This document shows positions 7,824 through 16,254 of a stretch of DNA of 64,000 nt, one piece after another; the stretch's first letter is position 1; each line of letters begins with the position of its first letter. Location: contig NZ_CP032698.1 in the NCBI RefSeq assembly GCF_003627815.1, positions 5,394,001 to 5,458,000 of the forward strand, given 5' to 3'. The notes below the pieces were generated by a model that worked only from the letters and a program-made list of their open reading frames with translations, ran no database searches and was not told the DNA's origin. Source of the stretch: Streptomyces hundungensis. GTDB taxonomy: Bacteria > Actinomycetota > Actinomycetes > Streptomycetales > Streptomycetaceae. Position numbers and translations under genes: made by a program.

Positions 7824-8926
7824 AGCGCCAGCTCCACCGTCACGCCCTCGCGGGCCGAGCGGCGGGCCGCCTCCAGGACGTCCAGGGCGGCCGCGGCCTC
7901 GTGGGCGGTGACCGGCGGCTCGCCGCCCTCGCGCAGGGCCTTCGCGATCGCGGCGTAGTACGCGGGATAGTCGCCCGGCGCCGTCTTCACGGGGTCGCCG
8001 CCGCCCGTCAGGGGGGACTCGCCGGAGCCGATCCGGCCCCACAGCGACTCGGGCTCCACGCCCCACGGCTTGCCCGCCGAAGGTCGTTCGCCCTCGCGCA
8101 GCGCCGCCTCCTGCGGGTCCAGGCCGTACTTCACATATCCGGCCGATGACCCCAACACCCGGAAGCGCGGGCCGAGTTGCGCGGTGGTCGCGCTGACGTA
8201 CAGGTGCGAGCGGACGCCGTTCGCGTGGGTGATCGCGATGAACGTGTCGTCGTCGGCCTGGGCGCCGGGGCGGCGTACGTCGGCCTCCGCGTAGACGCGC
8301 AGCGCCGGGCCGAACAGGACCAGCGCCTGGTCCACGACATGGCTGCCCAGGTCGTAGAGGAGACCGCCGATCTCCGAGGGGTCGCCCGACTCGCGCCAGC
8401 CGCCCTTGGGCTGCGGCCGCCACCGCTCGAACCGCGACTCGAAGCGCTGGATCTCACCGAGCTCGCCGTCCGCGATCAGCCGCTGGAGGGTCAGGAAGTC
8501 GTTGTCCCAGCGACGGTTCTGGAAGACCGAGAGCAGCAGGCCGCGCTCCTCGGCGAGAGAGGCGAGGTCGCGCGCCTCGGCCGCCGTACCGGCGAGCGGC
8601 TTGTCGACCACGACCGGCAGGCCCGCCTTGAGGGCGCCGGTCGCGATCGACACGTGCGTCTTGTTCGGCGAGGCGATCACGACCAGATCGAGGCCGGCGT
8701 CGTACAACTCCTCGGGGGAGTCCGCGAAGCGCAGCGCGGCTCCGTGCTCGGCGCGGGCCTGCGCCCGGCGCTCCGGGTTCGAGGTCACGACGGTGTCCAG
8801 GGCCAGGCCCTCGGTCGCGGCGATCAGCGGGGCGTGGAAGACGGAGCCCGCGAGGCCGTAGCCCACGAGTCCCACGCGCAGGCCTTCGGTCTGGGGAGCG
8901 TTCATGGGATCCTTCATGGCATCCAC
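7820..8926 (-). CDS. Gfo/Idh/MocA family oxidoreductase
   Basis: Up to 368 residues. N-terminal Rossmann domain with VGLVGYGLAGSVFHAPLI (NAD(P)-binding GxGxxG) and PNKTHVSI, and the family's catalytic-region motif as DKPLAGTA (Lys-Pro). The C-terminal half is the GFO_IDH_MocA substrate domain with a DLGSHVVDQAL segment. It probably oxidises a sugar, inositol or related polyol. AAGGATCC before the ATG at 8905 makes that an alternative start, seven codons in. The divergent ROK regulator 47 bp away is the likely controller, which supports a sugar role. Followed by the coupled UPF0303 gene. Confidence 0.88.
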   Translation of the reverse strand: MDAMKDPMNAPQTEGLRVGLVGYGLAGSVFHAPLIAATEGLALDTVVTSNPERRAQARAEHGAALRFADSPEELYDAGLDLVVIASPNKTHVSIATGALKAGLPVVVDKPLAGTAAEARDLASLAEERGLLLSVFQNRRWDNDFLTLQRLIADGELGEIQRFESRFERWRPQPKGGWRESGDPSEIGGLLYDLGSHVVDQALVLFGPALRVYAEADVRRPGAQADDDTFIAITHANGVRSHLYVSATTAQLGPRFRVLGSSAGYVKYGLDPQEAALREGERPSAGKPWGVEPESLWGRIGSGESPLTGGGDPVKTAPGDYPAYYAAIAKALREGGEPPVTAHEAAAALDVLEAARRSAREGVTVELAL

Positions 8927-8930
8927 TTAA

Positions 8931-8957
8931 GCAATGCTGTTGCCAAAGTGCAAGCAA
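8931..8957. promoter_or_regulatory. Repeated GCAA/TTGC half-sites between divergent genes
   Basis: GCAA at 8931, TTGC at 8940, GCAA at 8950 and GCAA at 8954 make two overlapping short dyads (GCAA-N5-TTGC and TTGC-N6-GCAA) in the 47-bp gap between the oxidoreductase and the ROK gene. This is a plausible ROK operator controlling both promoters. Binding is inferred. Confidence 0.35.
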
Positions 8958-8973
8958 GAGGGACAATGGTTCG

Positions 8974-10074
8974 GTGAACACGAGCACTACGGGCGCCAAC
9001 CTGCCGGCCCTGCGCAACCACAACGCCGCGCTCGTCCTCGACCTGCTGCGGGCGGCGGGCGAGCACGGCATCAGCAGGCTCGAACTCGCCGAGCGCACCG
9101 GGCTCACCCCGCAGGCCGTCAGCAAGATCACCGGGCGGCTGCGGGACGAGGGCACCGCCACCGAGGCGGGCCGCCGCGCCTCCACCGGCGGCAAGCCGCG
9201 CACCGTGCTCAAGCTGGTGCCCTCCGCCGCGCACGCCATAGGCCTGCACCTGGACCGCGACGAGCTGACCGCCGTCCTGGTCGATCTCGCGGGCACCCTG
9301 GTCGGCGCCAGGACCGTGCCGCTGGACCTCGGCGCCAAGCCCTCGGACGTGGTGGAGACCGCGGCCGCCGAGGCCGAGGCGCTGACCGGCGGGCGGCGGG
9401 TGCTCGGCGTCGGCGTCGCCATGCCGGGCCCCCTCGACCACGACAGCGGGGTGCTGCACCGGGTGACCGGCTTCCCGCACTGGAACGGCTTCCCGCTGCG
9501 CGACGCGCTGGCCGACCGGCTCGGCCGGAAGGTCGTCCTGGACAAGGACACCAACGCCGCGGCCCTCGGTCTGGCCCTGCGGGCCGGCGGCCGGGCGGGC
9601 TCGTTCGCCTACATCCACCTGGGCAGCGGACTCGGCGCGGGGCTCGTGCTCGGTGGCGCCGTGCACCGCGGCGCCCGTACAGGGGCGGGAGAGTTCGGGC
9701 ACCAGACGATCCTGCTCGGCGGGCCCGTGTGCGGCTGCGGCGGACGCGGCTGCATCGAGGCGCTCTGTCTGGCCTCGGTCGCCCGCGGGGACATCGCGGC
9801 GGCGGCCCGCTTCCTGGGCGTGGGGGCCGCCAACCTCGTCGGGCTGCTCGACATCGACGCGATCCTGCTCGGCGGCCGTACCGTCACCGCCGACCAGGAC
9901 ACGTTCGTACGGGGTGTGGGCGCGGTCGTCGAAGAGCGCGCCCGGCGCGGCGGCGCCCCCGCGATCCCGGTCGGCCCCGCCGCGGGAGGGCCGCACGCCG
10001 TGGCCGAGGGCGCGGCCCAGCTCGTGCTCGTCCCCGTCTTCGGGCGGGCGAACGTGGCGTATCCCCAGCCGTAG
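8974..10074 (+). CDS. ROK family transcriptional regulator
   Basis: 366 residues. N-terminal winged HTH (about 10-70: NAALVLDLLRAAGEHGISRLELAERTGLTPQAVSK region) followed by a ROK sugar-kinase-like domain: GVGVAMPGPLD, KDTNAAALG, and the zinc-binding CGCGGRGCIEAL. The domain senses a sugar or phosphosugar and releases DNA. It starts at GTG in a short divergent promoter with the Gfo/Idh oxidoreductase and is its probable regulator. The kinase-domain ATP motifs are degenerate, as expected for NagC/XylR-type repressors. Confidence 0.92.
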   Translation: MNTSTTGANLPALRNHNAALVLDLLRAAGEHGISRLELAERTGLTPQAVSKITGRLRDEGTATEAGRRASTGGKPRTVLKLVPSAAHAIGLHLDRDELTAVLVDLAGTLVGARTVPLDLGAKPSDVVETAAAEAEALTGGRRVLGVGVAMPGPLDHDSGVLHRVTGFPHWNGFPLRDALADRLGRKVVLDKDTNAAALGLALRAGGRAGSFAYIHLGSGLGAGLVLGGAVHRGARTGAGEFGHQTILLGGPVCGCGGRGCIEALCLASVARGDIAAAARFLGVGAANLVGLLDIDAILLGGRTVTADQDTFVRGVGAVVEERARRGGAPAIPVGPAAGGPHAVAEGAAQLVLVPVFGRANVAYPQP

Positions 10075-10346
10075 GGACGGGTGGACGCGGCAGCGTCCCG
10101 TCCCCACACGCCACGTGGCCTGCGCACGTCCGTATGACGGGACGATGTTGGGCTGATAGGGCGGTCTTCCCGGGCGCCCGGGGCCGACCCGGACGTGGCG
10201 CGCGGGGTGGTGGGCGGCGACGTGGAAGGCTCGCGGCTCCACGACCGGACCGACCGACACGGACTCGAACGGAACCCGCCGAAAACCGCCGGAACCGACC
10301 ACAACGGGCTCGACCGGAGCCGACCCGCGAGCAGCAAAGGCCCCTC

Positions 10347-11162
10347 ATGCGACTGCGACTGCGACCGCGACTGCGACCGCGCACTGCCCTCGTCACCGCA
10401 GTGGTCGCCGCCACCATCGCCCCGCTCGCGGGGGTGGCCGCGGCCGACGACGGGGGGCTGCCGCCCGGCCGTCACGACCTCGCGCCGCGCAAGCCGGTCG
10501 TCGCCGCGATGCCCGTCGACCCGCCGCTCTCCGCGAAGCTGCCGCTGTGCGCGAGCCGGACCGGCACCGCGTTCCCGCTGGACACCAAGATCCACGGGGG
10601 GCCGGCCGAGTACCACCCGGGTGACGAAAGCCAGAGCTGGTCGCTGGACCTGACCAACACCTCGCGCGAGACCTGCGACGCCATCCACCCCGTGCTCGTC
10701 CTGGTCGACCGGGACCGCACCCTGAAGAACTCCCAGCTGCGGATGGACTTCGACGACCCGGCCACCGGCCGCAAGCACCCGGTCACCTTCCTCGGGACGG
10801 ACCAGGACGAGCACATCGGCGTCTTCGACGACGGCTTCCCCGGGTTCACCATCGGCGCGGGCAAGACCCTCACCGTGCCGGTGCGCCTCGGCTTCGGCGC
10901 CGACGCCGTGGCCGACCGGGTCACCGCCAACGCCGCGATCGTGCAACGCCGGGGCAGCAACGGGCAGTGGGTGGGGGAGTCCGGCGACTACCGGTTCGCG
11001 ATCGTGCCCGAGGGCGATCTGCTGGAGCGGATCGACACCGAACTCGCCGAGACCGGCCGCGGCAGCGCGCTGGCCGGCCTCGCCCTCACCGCAGCGGTCC
11101 TCCTCCTCGCGGGCGCGGCCCTGGTCGTGGCGGCGCGAGGACCGCGTACCCGGCGCCGCTGA
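10347..11162 (+). CDS. Secreted LAETG-anchored surface protein, unknown function
   Basis: 271 residues. The Arg-rich start and hydrophobic stretch ending GVAAADD make a signal peptide. The body (residues about 60-220) is predicted beta-rich with two Cys and no domain I recognise. The C-terminus reads LAETG, a hydrophobic helix, then RGPRTRRR. LAxTG is the motif of class E sortases of Streptomyces (as in chaplins), so covalent cell-wall attachment is expected. It stands alone: 272 bp from the ROK gene, with no recognisable CDS in that gap, and 50 bp before the GntR gene. A role in aerial surface or wall architecture is conceivable but not shown. Confidence 0.8.
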   Translation: MRLRLRPRLRPRTALVTAVVAATIAPLAGVAAADDGGLPPGRHDLAPRKPVVAAMPVDPPLSAKLPLCASRTGTAFPLDTKIHGGPAEYHPGDESQSWSLDLTNTSRETCDAIHPVLVLVDRDRTLKNSQLRMDFDDPATGRKHPVTFLGTDQDEHIGVFDDGFPGFTIGAGKTLTVPVRLGFGADAVADRVTANAAIVQRRGSNGQWVGESGDYRFAIVPEGDLLERIDTELAETGRGSALAGLALTAAVLLLAGAALVVAARGPRTRRR

Positions 11163-11212
11163 ACGGTGGGCACCGCCCCGGCCGTTCACCTGCCCGTGCG
11201 AGCATCGAGCCC

Positions 11213-11994
11213 GTGGAAAACCCGAACGACTCCCTGACCGGCTACCCGGAGAACCAGGCCCCCGGCGCCCCCATCCGCTCCGGCATCCCGGACCATGGAC
11301 GCATCCCCAAGTACTACGCCGTCAAGGCCCAAGTGGCCCTGCTCATCGACGAGTTGGAGGAGGGGCAGGCGCTGCCGACCGAGCGGGATCTGGCGCTGCG
11401 GTACGAGGTCGCGCGGGAGACCGTGCGCCAGGCGCTGCGCGAGCTGCTGCTCGAAGGCAGGCTGCGCCGTCAGGGCCGGGGCACGGTGGTGGCCGGCGCC
11501 AAACTGGAGCAGCCGCTGTCGCTGGCCAGCTACACCGAGGGCGTACGCCGCCAGGGCCGTACGCCCGGCCGCCACCTCATCGCCCTCGAACGGTTCCCCT
11601 GCCCGCCCGCGCTCGCCGCCGAGACCGGGCTCCGGCGGGGGAGCCCGTGTGGCACATGGAGCGGGTGCTGCTCGCGGACGACGAGCGGATGGGGCTGGAG
11701 AGTACGTACGCGGCGGTGTCCCGGATGCCCGACCTGGACACGGAGTTCGAGCCGGACTCCTCCTTCTACGCCTATCTGCGCGATCGGCTCGGCCTGGCGC
11801 TCGGGGACGTCGACGAGCGCATCGAGACGGTGCTGGCGACGCCTCGGGAGGCGTTGCTCATCGGTACGCCTCCTGCGTTGCCGATGCTGCTCATCCATCG
11901 GGTTTCCCGGGATGCGGCCGGGGTGCCGCTCGAGCGGGTCCGGACGCTGTACCGCGGCGACCGCTTCTCCTTCACCACCCACCTGGCCCGCTAG
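11213..11994 (+). pseudogene. GntR/UTRA family regulator, frameshifted (PhnR-like position)
   Basis: The first ~143 codons from GTG 11213 encode a normal GntR winged helix (QALPTERDLALRYEVARETV) and the start of a UTRA effector domain. Near 11637-11641 the frame breaks in a run of five G; one extra G would restore GEPVWHMERVLLADDERMG and the rest of the UTRA domain, which continues cleanly to the stop at 11994. So either the gene is inactive here or the read lost one G. Its place just before the phosphonate genes matches phnR. As written, the shifted reading diverges and would give a regulator without a complete effector domain. Confidence 0.8.
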
Positions 11995-12004
11995 CGGTCT
12001 TTTC

Positions 12005-12345
12005 CGCGCAGTTCCCCGCGCCCCTAAACCCCCTCGATCCTGCGGGCCGTGGTCGCTTCTCGCGCAGTTCCCCGCGCCCCTAGCTACTCGGTGCTGGGCC
12101 GCATCGGCCACCTCAGCCCGTCCGGCGATTGAGGACGAGCGCCCTTGAGGCGCGAACGGGGTCTGGGGCGGAGCCCCAGGGCAACCCCGTTTTCGTCTGC
12201 GGGTCGTGCGTGGCTGGGCGCGCAGTTCCCCGCGCCCCTAACTACTCGGTGCTGGGCCGCATCGGCCACCTCAGCCCGTCCGGCGATTGAGGACGAGCGC
12301 CCTTGAGGCGCGAACGGGGTCTGGGGCGGAGCCCCAGGGCGCCCC
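12005..12345. repeat. Composite interspersed repeat, locus 1
   Basis: This 480-bp gap between the GntR gene and the FAD oxidoreductase contains three copies of the core GCGCAGTTCCCCGCGCCCCT (reverse of the orientation at 26.2 kb). It also has a 122-bp segment duplicated almost exactly: 12061-12182 and 12219-12340 differ at one base. Each long copy holds the core, a CTACTCGGTGCTGG module, a CGGCGATTGAGGACGAGCGC module and a hairpin CTGGGGC-GGA-GCCCCAG. No CDS seen here. Confidence 0.85.
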
Positions 12346-12385
12346 GGGCCAGCCAGCCCCGCCCCCCGGTTGGTAACGTCCAGGT

Positions 12386-12404
12386 AACGGGTCTAGTCCA
12401 GACT
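12386..12404. promoter_or_regulatory. GntR/HutC-type operator-like site before the phosphonate genes
   Basis: GGGTCTAGTCCAGAC contains GTCT-N5-AGAC and resembles the HutC-subfamily operator pattern around TCTAG. It lies about 70 bp upstream of the FAD oxidoreductase start, where a promoter would be. It may be the target of the adjacent GntR protein; its similarity to DasR sites is also noticeable. Confidence 0.4.
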
Positions 12405-12475
12405 TGGGGACCCGTTCACCGACCCGTCGCCGGGGGGACCGGCCCGGGACACCCTGTCCAAGGAGCGTGGCCGTC

Positions 12476-13606
12476 GTGAGAGTCATCGTCGTAGGAGCCG
12501 GCGTGGTGGGAACCATGCACGCCTGGCACGCAGTGCACCGCGGCCACGAGGTCGTACACATCGAGCGCGAGACCCAGCCGCGCGGAGCCTCGCTCCGCAA
12601 CTTCGGCCAGATATGGGTCAGCGGCCGCGCCGGCGGCGAGGAGCTGGAGACCGCGCTGCGCGCCCGCGCCCTGTGGGAGGGCATCGGCGAGCGCGTACCC
12701 CGGCTCGGCTTCCGCCCCAACGGCTCGCTGACCCCCCTGCGTACCGAGCTCGAAGTGGCCGTCGCCGAGGCCGCCGTGGCCCGCGCGGACGCCGATGCCC
12801 GCGGCTACCGGATCGTCACCGCCGCCGGGGCCCGCGCCCTCAACCCGGCCCTGCGGGGCGACTTAACCGCCGCCCTGTGGTGCGAGCGCGACGCCGCCGT
12901 CGAACCCCGCACCGCCCAACTCGCCCTGCAAGAAGCCCTGTTGGCGTCGGGACGGTACACCTTCCTGGGGGGACGGGAAGTACGGGACGTCACCGAAGGG
13001 CCGAGCGGGCCCGCCGTCCGCGACGACCACGGCGACACGCACCGCGGCGACGGAGTGGTCCTGTGCACCGGCGCCTGGCTCGGGGGGCTCATGCGCGAAC
13101 TCGCCCCCGACCTGCCGGTGCGCCGCGTACGCCTGCAAATGATGCAGACCGCACCACTCGGCGAGCCGCTCACCACCTCACTCGCGGACGCCGACAGCTT
13201 CCGCTACTACCCGGCGTACGCGAGCGAGGCGCTCGACGCGCTCAACGCCGGGCAGGCCCAGGACCCCCTCGCCGCCGCGCACCGGATGCAGCTCCTGATG
13301 GTGCAGCGGGCGGACGGCGGGCTGACCATCGGCGACACCCACGAGTACGAGCACCCCTTCGCCTTCGACGTGCTGGAGGAGCCGTACGACCACCTCGTGC
13401 GGGTCGTCGAGTCCTTCCTGGGGCGTCCGCTGCCCAGGATCGAGCGGCGCTGGGCCGGGGTCTACGCCCAGTGCACCGACACCTCGCGCGTCGTCCACCG
13501 CGAACAGGTGCGGGACGGGGTGTGGCTGGTGACCGGGCCCGGCGGACGCGGCATGACCTGCTCGCCCGCCATCGCCGAGAAGACCGCCAACGAGCTGGAC
13601 TGGTGA
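12476..13606 (+). CDS. FAD-dependent oxidoreductase, TIGR03364 (aminoethylphosphonate-associated)
   Basis: 376 residues. N-terminal Rossmann fold VRVIVVGAGVVGTMHAWHAV (dinucleotide binding), then the DAO/GlyOx-like FAD fold; C-terminal VTGPGGRGMTCSPAIAEKTA binds FAD. The TIGR03364 group is defined by linkage to phosphonate transport and phosphonatase genes and is thought to oxidise the amine of (N-methyl) 2-aminoethylphosphonate, giving phosphonoacetaldehyde. Start at GTG with AAGGAG about 10 nt upstream. Codon 130 (12863-12865) is TTA, which in Streptomyces needs the bldA tRNA. First intact gene of the operon; its stop overlaps the possible GTG of the next gene. Confidence 0.85.
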   Translation: MRVIVVGAGVVGTMHAWHAVHRGHEVVHIERETQPRGASLRNFGQIWVSGRAGGEELETALRARALWEGIGERVPRLGFRPNGSLTPLRTELEVAVAEAAVARADADARGYRIVTAAGARALNPALRGDLTAALWCERDAAVEPRTAQLALQEALLASGRYTFLGGREVRDVTEGPSGPAVRDDHGDTHRGDGVVLCTGAWLGGLMRELAPDLPVRRVRLQMMQTAPLGEPLTTSLADADSFRYYPAYASEALDALNAGQAQDPLAAAHRMQLLMVQRADGGLTIGDTHEYEHPFAFDVLEEPYDHLVRVVESFLGRPLPRIERRWAGVYAQCTDTSRVVHREQVRDGVWLVTGPGGRGMTCSPAIAEKTANELDW

Positions 13607-13620
13607 GGGAGTTGAGTGAA

Positions 13621-14346
13621 GTGAACGCAAGTGGCGTGAACGCAAGTGAAGTGAGCACATACGGTCTGGTCGTCCTTGACATGGCGGGCACCACCGTCGC
13701 CGACGGCGGGCTCGTGGAGCGGGCCTTCGCTCGCGCCGCCGCGCGCCTGGGCGTCGAGCCCGGCTCCGCCGAGCACGCCACCATGCTCGATCACGTCCGC
13801 GCCACCATGGGCGAATCCAAGATCTCCGTCTTCCGTCACCTCTTCGGCGACGAGACGAAGGCGCAGGCCGCCAACGCCGCCTTCGAGGAGGCATACGGCT
13901 CGCTCGTGGACGGCGGGCTCCTCGCCCCCGTCCCCGGCGCCCGCGAGGCCGTCGAGCGGCTCAGGTTCGAGGGTCGGACCGTGGTGCTGTCCACCGGTTT
14001 CGCCCGCGCCACCCAGGACGCGATCCTCGCCGCCCTCGGCTGGCGGGACCTCGTCCCGCTCACCCTGTGCCCGGCCGACGCCGGGGGCCGCGGCCGCCCC
14101 TACCCCGACATGGTGCTCAGCGCCTTCCTGCGCACCGGCGCGGTCGACTCGGTGCGCCGCGTCGCGGTGGCCGGCGACACCTCGTACGACATGCTCAGCG
14201 GTGTACGGGCCGGGGCGGGCGTGGTCGCGGGCGTGCTGACCGGCGCTCACGACGAGCCGGCCCTCCTCTCGGCGGGCGCCACCCATGTGCTGGTCTCTGT
14301 CGCCGAACTCCCGGACGTGATAGCCGAGTTGGAGGCGAATCAGTGA
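13621..14346 (+). CDS. Phosphonatase-like HAD hydrolase (TIGR03351 type)
   Basis: 241 residues from this start. HAD motif I is LDMAGTTVADGG, the PhnX-like form; motif II is VVLSTGFA, and motif IV lies in VAVAGDTSYDMLSG. It would cleave phosphonoacetaldehyde, or a related phosphonate or phosphate, made by the FAD enzyme. Classical PhnX needs a Schiff-base lysine in a cap loop, which I cannot place with certainty, hence 'phosphonatase-like'. Four in-frame GTG codons lie at 13603, 13621, 13636 and 13651; GAGGGAG nine bases before 13621 favours that one, while 13603 overlaps the previous stop. The next gene starts in the stop codon (GTGA). Confidence 0.83.
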   Translation: MNASGVNASEVSTYGLVVLDMAGTTVADGGLVERAFARAAARLGVEPGSAEHATMLDHVRATMGESKISVFRHLFGDETKAQAANAAFEEAYGSLVDGGLLAPVPGAREAVERLRFEGRTVVLSTGFARATQDAILAALGWRDLVPLTLCPADAGGRGRPYPDMVLSAFLRTGAVDSVRRVAVAGDTSYDMLSGVRAGAGVVAGVLTGAHDEPALLSAGATHVLVSVAELPDVIAELEANQ

Positions 14347-15422
14347 GCGGGAGCGCCTCGCCGGGTGCGCCACGCGGCGGCATCCGCTTCGACGGCGTCA
14401 CCGTCGCCTACCAGCACGCCGTCGTCCTCGACTCGCTCGACCTGAGCGTCGAGCCCGGCGAGGTCATGGCCCTGCTCGGGCCTTCCGGATCCGGCAAGAC
14501 CACCGCGCTGCGCGCCGTCGCCGGCTTCGTCCAGCCGGTGCGGGGGCGGATCTTCCTCGGCGACCGCGACGTGACCCGTCTGCCGCCCCACCGGCGCGGC
14601 ATCGGCATGGTCGTCCAGCAGTACGCGCTCTTCCCGCACATGAGGGTCGAGGACAATGTCGCGTTCGGCCTGAAGGCGCACCGGGTTCCCAAGGCGGGGA
14701 TCGCGGCGCGGGTCACCGAGGCGCTCGCGATGACCGGCATGGACGGCTACGCCAAGCGCTATCCGCGCGAGCTGTCCGGCGGTCAGCAGCAGCGCGTCGC
14801 CATCGCCCGCGCGCTCGCCATCCGCCCCGGCGTCCTCCTCCTGGACGAACCGCTCTCCGCGCTCGACGCCCAGCTCCGCTCCGGCATGCTCGCCGAACTC
14901 GCCCGGCTGCACCGGGAGTTGCCCGACGTCTCCATCCTGTACGTCACCCACGACCAGGTGGAGGCGCTCACCCTGGCCGACCGCATCGCCGTCATGGACA
15001 AGGCCCGCCTCCAGGACTGCGGAACCCCGCAGGACCTCTACCGCCGGCCCCGTACGGAGTTCACGGCGTCGTTCGTCGGCAACGCCAACCTCCTTCCGGT
15101 GCGGGTGGGTTCGGGCTCGGTGCTGTTCGGCGACACCGAACTCTCGGTGGCCACCGACGAGGCCGCGTGGGGGTCGAGCGCCACCCTGTGCGTGCGCCCG
15201 CACCTGGTCGGGCTCGGCGCCGGACCCAACGCGCTGCGGGGCACGGTCGCCGAGGTGCAGTGGCGGGGCTCCACGCACCGGCTGTACGTCGATGTCGCCG
15301 GGCACCGCGTGAAGGCGGACGTCCGCGAACTCAAGGTCACCCCGGCCATCGGCGACGAGGTGACCCTGCACTTCGCCCGCGAGGACGCGGTGCTGCTGGC
15401 CGCGGGGGTCTCCCATGGCTAG
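14343..15422 (+). CDS. ABC transporter ATP-binding protein, phosphonate/aminoethylphosphonate type
   Basis: 359 residues. Walker A LLGPSGSGKTTAL, Q-loop VVQQYALFPHM, signature LSGGQQQRVAIARAL, Walker B VLLLDEPLSALDAQ, and H-loop YVTHDQVEAL are all present. A C-terminal TOBE-like domain (about 280-359) marks the PotA/CysA/PhnT subclass. It energises import with the two permeases and the lipoprotein downstream. Starts at a GTG overlapping the preceding stop by GTGA and overlaps the permease start by 8 bp, so the whole operon is translationally coupled. Corresponds in position to PhnT of the phnSTUV type systems. Confidence 0.9.
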   Translation: MSGSASPGAPRGGIRFDGVTVAYQHAVVLDSLDLSVEPGEVMALLGPSGSGKTTALRAVAGFVQPVRGRIFLGDRDVTRLPPHRRGIGMVVQQYALFPHMRVEDNVAFGLKAHRVPKAGIAARVTEALAMTGMDGYAKRYPRELSGGQQQRVAIARALAIRPGVLLLDEPLSALDAQLRSGMLAELARLHRELPDVSILYVTHDQVEALTLADRIAVMDKARLQDCGTPQDLYRRPRTEFTASFVGNANLLPVRVGSGSVLFGDTELSVATDEAAWGSSATLCVRPHLVGLGAGPNALRGTVAEVQWRGSTHRLYVDVAGHRVKADVRELKVTPAIGDEVTLHFAREDAVLLAAGVSHG

Positions 15423-16254
15423 CCCCGCCCGCCCGGCCCCCGCCGCGCTCTGGGCGCTCGTTCCCGTCGCCGTGCTGACGGCCGTCTTCCTCTACCCCCT
15501 CGCCCTGGTGGTGCGCCAGTCCCTCTCCCCGGACACCGGCGGCACCTCACTCCAGGCGTACACCGACGTCTTCGCCTCGGCCGCCTTCCGTGACGCGCTC
15601 GGCACCACCGTGTGGCTCGCGGTCGGGGCGAGCGCCGGATGCGTCGTGCTGGGCTTCGTGCTCGCGCTCGTCATCGCGTTCGTGCCGTTCCCCGGCGGCA
15701 AGGTGGTGGCCCGGTTCATCGACGTCTTCCTCTCCTTCCCGTCCTTCCTGATCACGCTCGCCCTGCTCTTCGTCTACGGCACCGTCGGCATGGCCAACGG
15801 GCTGTGGAGCGACGTCACCGGCACGACCGGGACAGGGCCCTTCCAGTTCCTGACCACCCCCTGGGGCGTCCTGCTCGCGGAGATCACGTACTTCACCCCG
15901 TTCGTCATGCGACCGCTGCTCGCCGCGTTCTCCCAACTGGACACCATTCAGCTCGAGGTGGCGTCCTCGCTGGGGGCGCGCCCGGCCCGGATCGTACGGC
16001 GGGTGATCCTGCCCGAGGCGCTGCCCGCGCTCGCGGCGGGCGGCTCGCTCGTCCTGGTGATGTGTCTCAACGAGTTCGGCATCGTGCTGTTCACCGGCGC
16101 CAAGGGCGTCACCACGCTCCCGATGCTCGTCTACGGCAAGGCGATCCTGGAATCCGACTACCCGGCCGCCTGTGTCGTCGCCGTCGTCAACATCGTGATC
16201 TCCGTCGGCCTGTACGGCCTCTACCGGGTGGTGAGCCGCCGTGCTGGTGCATAG
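15415..16254 (+). CDS. ABC transporter permease, phosphonate-type (first)
   Basis: 279 residues with six hydrophobic helices. The cytoplasmic coupling loop has the binding-protein-dependent transport motif around LEVASSLGARPARIVRRVILPEAL. The ATG lies inside the end of the ATPase gene. Member of the PhnU/PotB-like permease group; partners with the next gene to form the channel. Confidence 0.88.
   Translation: MASPARPAPAALWALVPVAVLTAVFLYPLALVVRQSLSPDTGGTSLQAYTDVFASAAFRDALGTTVWLAVGASAGCVVLGFVLALVIAFVPFPGGKVVARFIDVFLSFPSFLITLALLFVYGTVGMANGLWSDVTGTTGTGPFQFLTTPWGVLLAEITYFTPFVMRPLLAAFSQLDTIQLEVASSLGARPARIVRRVILPEALPALAAGGSLVLVMCLNEFGIVLFTGAKGVTTLPMLVYGKAILESDYPAACVVAVVNIVISVGLYGLYRVVSRRAGA

Noticed and set aside
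11213..11994. Programmed frameshift in the GntR regulator
   Set aside because: Such regulators are not known to use frameshifting, and a G5 run fits an indel or sequencing error better; kept as a pseudogene or error.
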